Positions 47,290 through 58,667 of a stretch of DNA of 64,000 nucleotides are shown here, piece by piece. The first letter of the stretch is position 1; each line of letters begins with the position of its first letter. Position numbers and translations under genes: made by a program. The notes beneath the pieces were generated by a model. It had not been told where the DNA came from. It ran no database searches and saw only the letters and a program-made list of their open reading frames with translations. The DNA is from Elysia chlorotica (taxonomy: Eukaryota > Mollusca > Gastropoda > Plakobranchidae): the NCBI GenBank assembly GCA_003991915.1, contig RQTK01000417.1, positions 95,596 to 159,595 on the forward strand, given 5' to 3'.

Positions 47290-50200
47290 ATGGATCAAAG
47301 TGACTTTGAGGCTGACAGACGAGTCAACTGCCTAATTGAATCTCCTGTGTGTGAGCGCTTGAAGACGGAACCTTGCTGGCTGGGTATTGATGAGGCAGGA
47401 CGAGGTCCTGTGCTAGGTACTGTTTTAACTTTTCATCTTACTAACACCATATGCTTGAATGCTCCATAAAAGGTATTTTTAAATAGACAGATATTTTTAA
47501 AATATAATACTTTTGAAATGTTTTGAAATAAAAAGTAAAAAGAAATGATGATAAATATCTCAAATGATATATATAACTAACCCTAATTGTTATGACATGT
47601 GCTCATCTTAACTGGTGCGCTATACAGCTGCCAGATTATTAACTTATGATGTGAAATTGTATATATTTTTTTCTTTAAGCGTGGGGGGGGAAAAGTTTAC
47701 AAATTATGTGTCTTCATATTCCAAAAATGGTGTTTTTTCATATCTAAGTTGAATCTTACGACTACATACACTGTATAATATTTAAACATATAAAATTAAT
47801 TTTATTGCCGTAAGAAAAATTTGGCATTAACTTAATGATGTCTTACTTTTAAACCTTTTTTTTTACTTGCAGGACCAATGGTGTATGGTATATGCTTTAG
47901 TCCTGTTGCAGACAAAGAAAAATTCGGAAGCATGGGATTCGCTGGTAAACAATCAAAACTTTGCTCTTTCTTTTTCCTTTTTTCTCTATCTATCGCTGTG
48001 CCGTCCCGTCTCCGAGGTGGGCTGTCACTCGGCGCCATCTTTCACGGTCCAAGGCTGCTTCACAGGCTACACTCAGTCGTAACTGGGATGTCTCCTGTAT
48101 GTTGGCAAGCCATGACTGCCTCTTCCTTCCTCTACCACGCTTCCCTTCAACCTTGCCTTCCACAACTCTTTTCTGGATGCTACAGTGTCTTCTTATATGG
48201 CCATAGTATGCCAGTTTTCTTCTTTGGATTAATTGCAGCAGTTCTGGTTTCTGCATGCCAACTTTATCCAAGACCTCCTTATTTGTCACCTTATCTTTCC
48301 AAGAAATTCTGTTCATTCTCCTATACATCCACATTTCCAAGGCATCTATTCTCTTCTCTATAGACTTATTTAATGTCCATGTTTCACTTGCATATAAGAA
48401 CGGTGACCACACAAAACATTTCATTGTTCTCAGTCTGGTTGGCAAACTCACTCTTTTGTTGGTCAGTATTTGTGAGTATTTTGAGAAGGCATTTTTGGCG
48501 ATGGTGATGCGTCTCTTTATTTCTGAATCAGACCTACCATCTGTTGTTATTAACTGGCCCAAATAAACAAACTGGTCAATCTGCTCAATGGACTTGCCTT
48601 TAACCTTTATTTCTGCTTTAGGTGGCTCTTTCTTGGATATAACCATAACCTTGGTCTTCTTCACATTCATAAGTAGCCCATACTTTCCACTGTGCTCTTC
48701 TATGATGGTGACTAGGTTTTGTAAGTCATTTTGAGATTCTGCTAAGAGTACTGTGTCATCTGCATACCTAAGGTTATTTATATTTTCACCATTTATTTTC
48801 AGACCTGGTACTGTATCAATCTCCCGGAATATGTATTCTGTGTATAGATTAAAAAGCGATGGAGATAGCACACAGCCTTGTCTAACACCTTTCTTTATAT
48901 CAACATCATCAGACAGCTCATTTCCAATTCTGATCTTAGTCTTCTGCGTCCAGTATAAATGCGATATCAGTGCTATATCATTAGAGTCAATGTCTGTTTT
49001 TTGCATAGCTTGAATGAGTTCATTATGCTTTACACTATCAAAAGCTTTACTATATATACTAGGCATATATATCTTTTTGCATCTCAATATGTTTTTCCGC
49101 CAGTATACCCGCGGGTTTGAAAAAGAATCTTGCCTTACTGCATGTTGTTTATTTAAACTCTCTGCAATCTTGAAGCTGATAGCTCTAGAAATGGAGCTTC
49201 TCTAAGTTTTTATGTTGTCCTTTTTTGCACAAAATACAGATTATTAAGTGGATTCGTAAATTTGGAATCAAAATCCTTGTCAAAACAAGTAGTATAAACC
49301 AGAAAAGTTTGAAGACAGATGCCATGTACTTGAGTTTAAAGAACATAATAACAATTATTTTTTGTCTTTCATCAGACTCAAAAACTTTGACAGAGGAACA
49401 GAGGGACAACATTTTCTCTGAGATCAATTCAGCGCTGGATCTATTGGGCTGGATGGTAGAGATTCTCTCCCCTGCGTACATCTCACGCAGCATGTTGCGC
49501 AGGTGATCTATTTTACTAACACTTTCTTCTTACCAATCTATTCTCAAGATTTTCTATCCTGCATGCATCTCATGCAGTTGACATATTTACCAACCTATTT
49601 ATTTATTTATTTTTTTTAACCCTGAAAAAACTATTTCGCCTTGATCATCACTTCTAATTTTTGTGGATGCCACTACCCAATTATTTTACAGATAAAAGTA
49701 TGTAGACATTTGGGATTTGCAGGTGCAGGAAGGAATGAAAGTTATTTTTTAGGACCCAAGTATGCATTAGTTCCAGGCTATTAGAGGAGGGCTGAGGAAA
49801 TTCAATCGATCACAGCTGTCTATTTTTTATCATCGCAGATGATTTGATTTTGAGTGAGTGAAGTTACTCAGATATGGGTTTTGTAAAACATTAGACATTT
49901 AAATGATGTATTTTTCCAACTTTCTTTGTGCCTCCTAAAAATAAATTGATTAAAAAAACCTGCAGATCTGACTGAATCATGCAATCTTTTTCTGTTTTCC
50001 CAGAGATAAGTACAATCTGAACGCCTTGTCCCATGACTGTGCCATCAGACTCGTGAAGACTGCGATAGAGCGTGGGGTGAACGTCACAGAAGTCAGTTTG
50101 TGCTTTATACTCATAAATGTCTGATTTTTCTCCAGGGTTTTTTTTTTAAAAAGACAAGTCTTTTACTTTAGGAGGAGTTAATTTTAAATATGCAAGCGGT

Positions 50201-52795
50201 TTGTCTTTTGGAGTGTCTTCAAAGTTAATAAGGAAGAAATGTTGAATTCTAAAAAAATCTGTTAACCTTCAAAAGAAACCAGGTACTTTCTTTTTCTATG
50301 AATGATTTAGTGTACAAATGTATAGTTTTATCATTTTTATTGAGTTGAGCAATAAGAACATTGATGATTTTGTATTGTTTATTATTATTGTTTATTATTA
50401 TTATTATTATGAATAATTGAAATGTATAAAATGAAAACTGTGAGTTATAAAAACATTACTCGATGAGATATTTCCAATATTTTATATAATAGACACAAGC
50501 TACTTATAAGATACAACAGAAAGCATTGGTTTTACCAAATACATAAAAATCAGTTGAGTAGAGAGTTAGATTGCATACTTTTCTTAAAAGCAAATGTTTG
50601 AAATGTTAAACCTCTGTTCTTGCATCCTTGATTTTCCCCTCTGTGGCATGCGACCAGCTGTACGTGGACACAGTGGGAGACCCTGAGAAGTACCAGGCCA
50701 AGCTGAAAGAAGTTTTCCCCACGATTGACGTGACAGTCGCCAAGAAGGCGGACTCTCTGTATCCAGTTGTCAGTGCCGCAAGTATATGTGCCAAGGTGAG
50801 AGCCTAATACGGAGTCTCTCTTAAATACTTTGCTAATGTGGAATTATTCGCTAACCAGTTTTTATCGGTTTGTCTCCTGCTATCATCAATCTCATGTGTT
50901 TTAGGGAATCTGTGAAAAAAATAGTTTGCCCCATACTCTTGACTCACCACACTTTACTTTCGGGGTGATTTAACACTACCCTCACCTACCCATATCTATG
51001 CTTGTTTGACACAATTTAGTGTCTGTTGAAGATTGAACACAGCATTTTCACAATTTTGACCTAACGATTAACCATACCCTCTGACACAAGAAAAACAGAT
51101 CACGGGCACAGTCTCAGTTGGCAATCCTATCAGAGTTAACAAGTGGCTTGATTGCCATTTGAATCTGGGACTCACGCTTAGAAAGTAAATGCCTCACATG
51201 ATAATCTGCACTTGTTTTTTATATGGAGTAGAAATCAGCATTTTTTAAATATACTGCTTAAAAGCTTGTCTAATTTAAAATAAACATGTAGGATAAAAAA
51301 TTAATGCTAAAGGGAAAATGTGGTCTGCCCCTTATACATATTGAGATTGATAATAAGAAACAAAAGTCTCTGCAGTTGTAGACACTTTTTTATGCCATTG
51401 AAAGAGGTATAAGTAATATTTGGCTAAGGATTGGTAGAATGAAATTATGTGTTCCCCTTGTTCACATGGCATCATTTAAATCAACATCTCATTATTTTTG
51501 TCATTTAATCCATCTCAGTAAACATATTTGTCTGAGTGTATGCATTTAATTTTATCTGCTTTTCTTTTTCCTCTTCCTATGAAACTATGAAAAGTCCCAG
51601 ACATACTTTTACATATGATAATATTTTTTTCTTTAAACAACAAAAATAGGTTGCCAGAGACAAAGCTGTTAAGAATTGGGAGTTTCAAGAAAGAATAATT
51701 CTTGACGAACCAAATTATGGCTCAGGATATCCTGGAGGTAATTCTATTGTGGTTTATTTTCTGTATTTTAGTCACATCAATGTTAACAATACCTTGTTGC
51801 TCTTTTTTGAAAGTTGCACAAATATGAAATGATCAATGTATTTTTGATATACATGTATGTTTCAGGGTGTTTTTTATTTTTTTCTTGTAGTGGTTCTTAT
51901 CAAATTTTTGTAGGCAAAATTGACATTGTTATATTTATATAGTTGTTCACATAAGCATCGAATTGGTCTTGATAGTTCAGTGACTTTTGAGATTGAGAGA
52001 AAAATGCTTGAAAACCAGATATTTATGTGTTTGGAAACATTTTTTTCAGTTTACTATTTTTTTGTGTGTATTTTTTTTTTTAATTAATAAGGTGAGGTAT
52101 ACTGCCTCTAAACACATGTTTTTGCTTCAAAAATATATTGAGGGTTACAAAAACTGATAATGTGAGAGTGTATCCTTTTTTACCCCCAGGTGGATATTTT
52201 TCTCTGATAGATTCAAAGATCCCCTCAAAACACATTTCTAGTTAACTGTTATGTCCTTTACGGCTTTAGCTGGGTTCAAGATCAGGCACTTCTTGTAATT
52301 TTGGACAATACGGCCATGGATTGTTCGAAAATATTAAAAATCTGATGTGAAGGACAGAGAATTTGGGTGGCAAGTTGTTTGTGAAAGGACTAACTCCATT
52401 ATTGTTAATAAGCCTAGAATTAAGCGCAAATTAGAAATCTGTTCTATTTCATACAAATCTGTTCTATTTCATACAAATCTTCTACTTTACATAGATGTCT
52501 TTTTACTTATTTTTCCACTTCGGCACAAGACCCCAAGACCAAACATTTCCTGGAGGCGAGCTTCGATCGAGTGTTTGGGTTTCCGGACTTTGTTCGCTTC
52601 AGCTGGTCAACGGCCGCCCTCATAATGGATCGAGACGGAGTGCCGGTGGAGTGGGAGGATGACGAGGAGGAGGACGGAGTGCCCCAGGACACCCCGACCG
52701 TTTCGCAGTTCTTCAAGAGAAAGTCTGAGCCACCTGAACTCAAACAGCATCGCTTCTTTAAGAACAGGCAGTTGGCGCCGGTCACCTCGCTCTAG
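47290..52795 (+). CDS. RNASEH2A: Ribonuclease H2 catalytic subunit A, seven coding exons
   Basis: Exons seen: 47290-47416, 47873-47944, 49376-49502, 50004-50091, 50658-50795, 51650-51737, 52530-52795. They sum to 906 nt, or 301 residues plus stop, close to the usual length of about 300. All junctions keep frame with GT..AG borders. Motifs: [17 protein letters not shown] (catalytic D34, E35), [20 protein letters not shown] (D142), [18 protein letters not shown] (D170), [12 protein letters not shown] (the tyrosine that senses the RNA-DNA junction) and the C-terminal HRFF...TSL tail of animal RNASEH2A. The enzyme, in complex with subunits B and C, cuts RNA of RNA:DNA hybrids and single ribonucleotides in nuclear [13 protein letters not shown] stretch before the tail resembles a weak PCNA-binding motif. 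An antisense LINE sits in intron 2. The catalytic set is complete. Confidence 0.97.
47985..49140 (-). mobile_element. Non-LTR retrotransposon (LINE) with long RT frame, 5'-truncated
   Basis: A minus-strand frame of about 365 residues (49087-47990) holds RT domain blocks in order: [38 protein letters not shown] (catalytic YADD), [31 protein letters not shown], then the C-terminal [13 protein letters not shown] and [12 protein letters not shown] segments. Upstream, another frame carries [12 protein letters not shown] (about 49120-49085), so one frameshift separates it. The endonuclease and 5' end are missing. The 3' side (47985 down to about 47955) is purine-rich on the minus strand, like a decayed tail. 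It lies antisense inside RNASEH2A intron 2, its coding end only about 45 bp after exon 2. It is the youngest-looking LINE here. Confidence 0.92.
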
Positions 52796-52915
52796 CACTA
52801 GCTCAATTAGTTTCATTCAATGTATATACATGTATTATATATTATTGTTGATGGGTTTAGTGGGAGTGCTTTGTTTCAGAGGAAAAATAAAAATAAAAAA
52901 AAAAAAAATTAAACT
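52796..52915 (+). other. Probable 3' UTR and poly-A signal of RNASEH2A
   Basis: A short AT-rich stretch after the TAG, with overlapping AATAAA motifs (GAAAAATAAAAATAAAA, about 52881-52897) followed by an A run. Confidence 0.55.
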
Positions 52916-53554
52916 TCAACAGGGTCTTTTTATATTATTATACTTTTCAAAAATGTTTTTTTGTTTTAGGGTTTGCTTTTGTAGTGGCTATTGAAGGAAA
53001 TATATATCACAAATCAGACAATGTGGTCATTCTAAGAGTTATTAAGTTTGTTGCTGTATATATTGAATACACTGATTGAAGGGGGAAATCCTTAGTTTTA
53101 TAAAATTTTTGAATGCAAAAGTCAACATTCCCTATGAAATTCGTGTAGAGTTGGTAAGCGTATATGGAGAAAATGTTATGAGCCTGAAACAAGTAACATT
53201 TTGGCGAGGTGAATTTCAAAACGAACGATTAAGCGTTCAGGATAAGCATGGTGTGTGAAAAAGTTAAAATTGGAGTTTTCAGTTAAAACGTTTAATAAGG
53301 ATGATAAAATCAACGACCTACAGTCGTTTTTTTTTTTCCCCCAAGGCATATGTTTTTGTTATCCCCACTCTAAATTCGCTTCACATTGTACATGTAAATT
53401 TATTATCTCTGTCTAAATTAAAGTTTTTCACGTCACACTATTGCCACAACTTAAACTTTAATTTTTAAACAATGTCATATAGAAAACGCACAGCTTACTC
53501 ACTGGAATTCAAATTTCAAGTCTTGAAAGGAGTTAATGCCATCCAAAGAGAAAG

Positions 53555-53555
53555 A

Positions 53556-53586
<31 letters not shown>

Positions 53587-53614
53587 TATGGTCAGACAGA
53601 ATGAGATAGTGATC

Positions 53615-53664
<50 letters not shown>

Positions 53665-53758
53665 AGAGATAGAGACAGAGAGAGAGAGACAGAGAGAGAG
53701 AGGGAGATAGAGAGAAAGAGAGAGAGAAATAGGAACAATGACATGCAGAGGGGGCGGG

Positions 53759-53799
<41 letters not shown>

Positions 53800-53805
53800 G
53801 AAATA
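53555..53805 (+). repeat. (GA)n-rich low-complexity block
   Basis: Several GAGAGA tracts broken by GACAGA, GATAGA and GGGAGG. Shorter GA tracts recur to about 54010, between imperfect direct repeats around GTGAAATGAAGAAG (53829 and 53941). Confidence 0.95.
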
Positions 53806-55260
53806 AATGAGTGAATGATAGATAAAAGTGAAATGAAGAAGTCTAGTCTAGTTCTAAATCTAGATCTTGAGAGATAGAGAGAGAGGTGGGATCATTAAAA
53901 ATATAGAGAGATGGAATAAACGTGTGAAAGAAAAATAGAAGTGAAATGAAGAAGACTTGTTTAGTCTAGATCCAAATCTATATATTGAGGGAGAAAGAGA
54001 GAGAGAGACATATAAAGATAAGGAAATATCGTAATTCAAGCAACCCTTATTATTTTTATAATGTTTTAGACATGTCTGCTGTCAATCTTAGACAACCTAA
54101 CCAGACAAACAAAAATACATGTATACTCTATATGATCCGGAATTCGGTAGGAAAATTTATTTGGATTGAGATTGTGTGATATTTTACATGTCTGTGACAA
54201 CAACAAAAAAATGGACAAAAATAAAAACCTGTCGCAAACACGGAATTCTAAACTCTACATTGCCGACAATTCTTGGCAGCACAGAAAAGACAGAAAAGAC
54301 CAAAGGGATTCCAACATTCAAATAGAAAAAAAAAAGAAAACAAGCACAAAATGACGTACACAAAAATAACAACATGAGAAAAAACATTAATTGATTAAAA
54401 TAAAACTAAAAACGGAGACACCCAAAAATGAACATTCTTTATTATGTAGGCACCTACTTTCAGTTTTTACATTTATTAAATCAACAGACATTACTCAATT
54501 TTCAACGCAAAGCCTGTGATGATGTCTCTTACTTTTTTATGTTTTGTTTTGACTATGTTTAAACCAAAATTGAAATTAGACCCCCGAAAATTTCGGTTAA
54601 ACGTGTACCGGGGTACATTATATATTTTTTCTTTTTTCTTTCTTTTTTAGTTATTATTATTATTTTTGTGTGTGTGTGTGCAAAGTCTCAGAAATGCAAT
54701 TTTCACGCCATTCGCAACATTTTCAATACAAAAATGTCTGCACAATGAAATTGATTTGAATTACATATGAAATAATATTTCTGTCTTTTCTACAGTACAT
54801 TTATTTATTTCACAAAACGTCTCATTGCATCTTTATGACACGTAAATTACAAGGGTCTAAATAAATTATAAAAAAATATCGAGACATAAGATGAAACAAT
54901 GGGAAGTGAACACGAACTTTTATTTGCTGTTTAGGATACTAGTATGGCACAATCAATGAAACTGGGCTAAGCCTATAGCTTTTACAAAGGCTTTATCGAA
55001 AAAAGGGAAGTTATCTTTGATGGAAGTTTTTATAATTTCACACACACACAGAACTCTCTCAGTCACTGTGTTGGAAGTTTTGCTATGAGGATTTCACTTC
55101 AACTTTGAGCTTTTTGTTCAACATGCATAATGAACAGAGAAATGATAATTCATATCTACAAGTTGTTTTTACATTTTTACAAGTTATAAAAACAGTGATA
55201 ATTCAAAAAAAAAAATAAAAAAAAAATAATAATAATAATAATAATAACAACAACAACAAC

Positions 55261-55294
<34 letters not shown>

Positions 55295-55353
55295 GTGATA
55301 GTAATAATGACAAAAACAATTATAATTGATAATAATAATAAAAATAATAATAA

Positions 55354-55384
<31 letters not shown>

Positions 55385-58300
55385 AAGAAGAAGAAGAAGA
55401 AGAAGAAGAAAAAGAAGACGAAAAAGATGATAAACAGATAAATAGGATAACATTTTATTTCTCCAAAACTTTATTAACATAACTATTAAATGTGTAGAAA
55501 AAAAGGATTGAGTATCATCTAGTTTGTGTCTTGTGTAAATCCTAGCAGAATGATATATAAACAGGATTTACCCATTCAGGTAATTTTCTTGTGAAGTTTT
55601 TATTTTCTGCCATAACCAATTATCAAAACTTATATAAACACTTCTTAGAGCCTTTTTTTGTCATTTCATTTTGTAAAAGGGAAAGAAAAACAAGAAGGGA
55701 CTAAGGCAGCCTCCAAAAGTTATAATGACAAGCATAGCAGCTGCCAGAGAAAGGCCATTCATACAGTGAACCTAATAGAATTTAGAAATATCCCTTTTCA
55801 CATTTGACAAAAGATCTAAGTGCCTCAGCAGGTAGCTGTGCCAATGCTAACATTCTGCCATCGATGCACTTTTGGTTAGAGGAACCATAACTCCTGAAAG
55901 ACGTGGCTAGGTTAAATAGCAGATTAGCACAAATCCATGGATCTACTCACAATTTAAAACTACGAGTTTTGTACTGGGCAAGCATCGACTTAATATCAAG
56001 TAGAGAGATTTGAAACGCACTGGGATTTTATTGCCACACCACCAGAGTTTCTGGATGTGTGCCCTTAAAACTGCTGAGATTTGGAACCAATCTCACTATT
56101 TTTATATTTCATTGCGACTAACCATCGTTGTAATTGTACAGGATCCCACAGTGAAACCTAGATGTTAAACCCGTCTCAATAGAAAAGTAGTCTGACGATA
56201 GATTAAACAGACCGATGCGGCTAGACAAAATAGTGTCATGATGCACTCGGCTGAACTGTTTTTATTACATGTGGTAATAATGTACATATATGTAACTAAT
56301 TTTAAACAGTAAAGAGAATCAAATTTAAACAATGAAGTTATTACATATGTACACAAAAGTTACATTTCAAACATGCGCTTTACAAACCATCACAAACCTT
56401 AGTTTCATGAGAGTGATTTCATAGGGACAAAGCTTTATCAACAGCAATAACTGTATTTTGTCGGGAGAACTTTGTTCAAGATTATAAAGCCAATATAGAA
56501 AACATTTTTACAGGAAAAAATCCTTCCAAGAATTATTTTTTGAATGATAATTATGAAAAAAATGTACCGTAAACCTCATACGTTTAATTTTTTTTCAACA
56601 TCTTAAACATGTATCCTTGCGCGTTTATAGATTGCCAGTGCACTTGGCAGTAAAGCTAATAGTGTAGAAATAGCTTTCAAGTCATCCCTTGAAAATGAAA
56701 TTATCAAAGTGATAAGCTCAACTTATGGTTAGCGCCTGGGACCCCAGTGGGAGGTCGTGTTACTGTAGATCTATCACGATTCTTTGGTTAAGACACCGTT
56801 AGGTATGCTAAGTCTACATGGAGCCGTTAGGCGTGTGGAAAGCAGTACAGGACCGCAGATAATGGAGGCAACTTCACTACTTGTGATTGAAACAAGCGTC
56901 CGTATAGTAGGCCTATAGTTATTGGAATGTTATAATCCTGGTATCACACGTACATGTATTAGTGTTTGAGTTAACATAAATATAAATATATATACACATC
57001 ATAATGTCAGCACAAACTGTTTATGTAGTTCTGCGAGTATTAGCACAATAATGTACATAGTTACATGATTTTATATGAGTAATAGCGAAGTATTGGATAT
57101 CATTAATTATTAGTTAACGGTGAAAGAATTTGCAGTTAAATTTGGAAGAGTAACTGTAAGCGTGTCATTAGCATAGGACATTCAACAAACAACAGGCAAA
57201 AGCTGTGCGGCTAGCAGAAGTCCTGTTAAATACACGTATTAAGCTTCCTTCAGCTAGCTTGGATACATGGACATCAAAATATAAAAATTAAAAATGTTAC
57301 AATCACCAAATTTTTCTTCATTTGGTTTATCGAAATCTTGGCCTCGTTTACAAAGATTGATCGACGGTAGAAGATTTTACACACAAAAACAACAACGGCA
57401 ATCGCATCAGTATACTTTGTATATATACGATATGTTTCGCTAACTGCCACACGCACAACCGCACATAGTTTTAGCCACTCTCTTATTAAGCTTATATACC
57501 ACATTGAGCAATGTCTGGATCCAAACCTTCCAACGTAGACGCTGCTCTTTTATCAAACACTACAGCAGAAAACTGCGCTACTTGAAACTTGTAACTGAGT
57601 TAGATAAGCTTCACGAACATAGTACATAATGCAATAAAACTTTCACAATACGTCCACCACAATTCGACCATATACAATCACATTCAAATTTAATGATTAT
57701 TTCATGCGCTTTGAGTTGTTATACTTTAAACCAAAGGTAACCAACACTTTGAGATTTACGTGACTTCCATTATTAGTGAACCGTATCTTCTTGTAACTCT
57801 GAAACCAATACACTTTATTGTGTATGTTTATCAGTAAAATCACTTGGATCTAAGCGCATTCGCACAGAAACACGCCTGCCTATCTTCCTAGCCCTATGTC
57901 AACCCATGTATTGTAAAGTCATCGCGTGTCCGGAGATACACACAAATATTTACAACTATCGATGTACGTACACCCGGATCATTTGGGTTCCAAGAACACA
58001 CACAAAGGGCCAATAACTTGATTTCCTTTCTTAAGAAGACACTGTTTTCAGCCATTTCCTATGAAGAGCGATGTACACTTTGTCGCCCGTAGCAGTACTC
58101 ATTCGCTCATTCAATCACTCCTCACTCATTCACCACCTCTTAGATTCTTTCACTCACTAACCAGCGTCATTTGAAGAAACCCTTGCCGCTTGCACTCGAT
58201 GTAATACCTTCGATCATATGGATCTCCACATTAGAGTCTGCCATGTTGGCATATACTATTACTTTTGATCCATTCCTTGACGTTATTCGTGTGTCCTACT

Positions 58301-58535
58301 TTAGGACATTCTCTACCCCTCATTCCCGAGATCTTTTCCAGTGTGACATCTCTCATTAGCGTGCTTTTACTTCTGCAGACATGTACCAAAAGAAACAAAA
58401 AAAACCAATAAAGAAAAAACCCGTGACTTTTCTTTCCTTCATGACGTTTAAAAGAAGTCTGTCTGAATAAATCCATTGTCACTACACACATTGTATGGTG
58501 TATCGTCAAACAACAATATGTGTCTAGAGGGTCAC
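53806..58535 (-). other. No gene seen; possibly the long 3' UTR of the minus-strand membrane protein gene
   Basis: No protein-like exon was recognised on either strand. Since the membrane protein gene's last coding exon ends at 58662 and reads leftward, part of this may be its 3' UTR. A minus-strand AATAAA at about 54435-54441 (TTTATT on the plus strand) is one candidate end. This is inference. Confidence 0.35.
55225..55430 (+). repeat. Compound (AAT)n-(AAC)n-(AAG)n microsatellite
   Basis: Blocks of AAT, AAC, AAT and then about 20 AAG units (55354-55410). The Leu/Ile/Tyr-rich minus-strand frame is its translation. Confidence 0.97.
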
Positions 58536-58667
58536 CAAGGTAAAGGTCGCCTCACATCAAGGTGAAGGCCAGTTCACACCAAGGTGAAGGCCGGTTCACA
58601 CCAAGTTGAAGGTCGCCTCACATCAAGGTGAAGGCCGGTTCACACCAAGGTGAAGGCCGGTTCACAC
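58536..58667 (-). repeat. 22-bp minisatellite with a three-unit higher-order pattern
   Basis: Six 22-bp units. Type A carries AGGTCGCCTCACAT and type B carries AGGCCGGTTCACAC; the order is A-B-B-A-B-B, a 66-bp higher-order period. The array overlaps the stop codon (58662-58664) of the membrane protein gene, so it begins its 3' UTR. Confidence 0.9.

Noticed and set aside
55184..55480. 98-residue Leu/Tyr/Phe-rich minus-strand frame
   Set aside because: Translation of a compound AAT/AAC/AAG microsatellite.
58536..58667. Possible CRISPR-like array
   Set aside because: The 22-bp units abut without spacers, the context is eukaryotic, and the pattern is a minisatellite.
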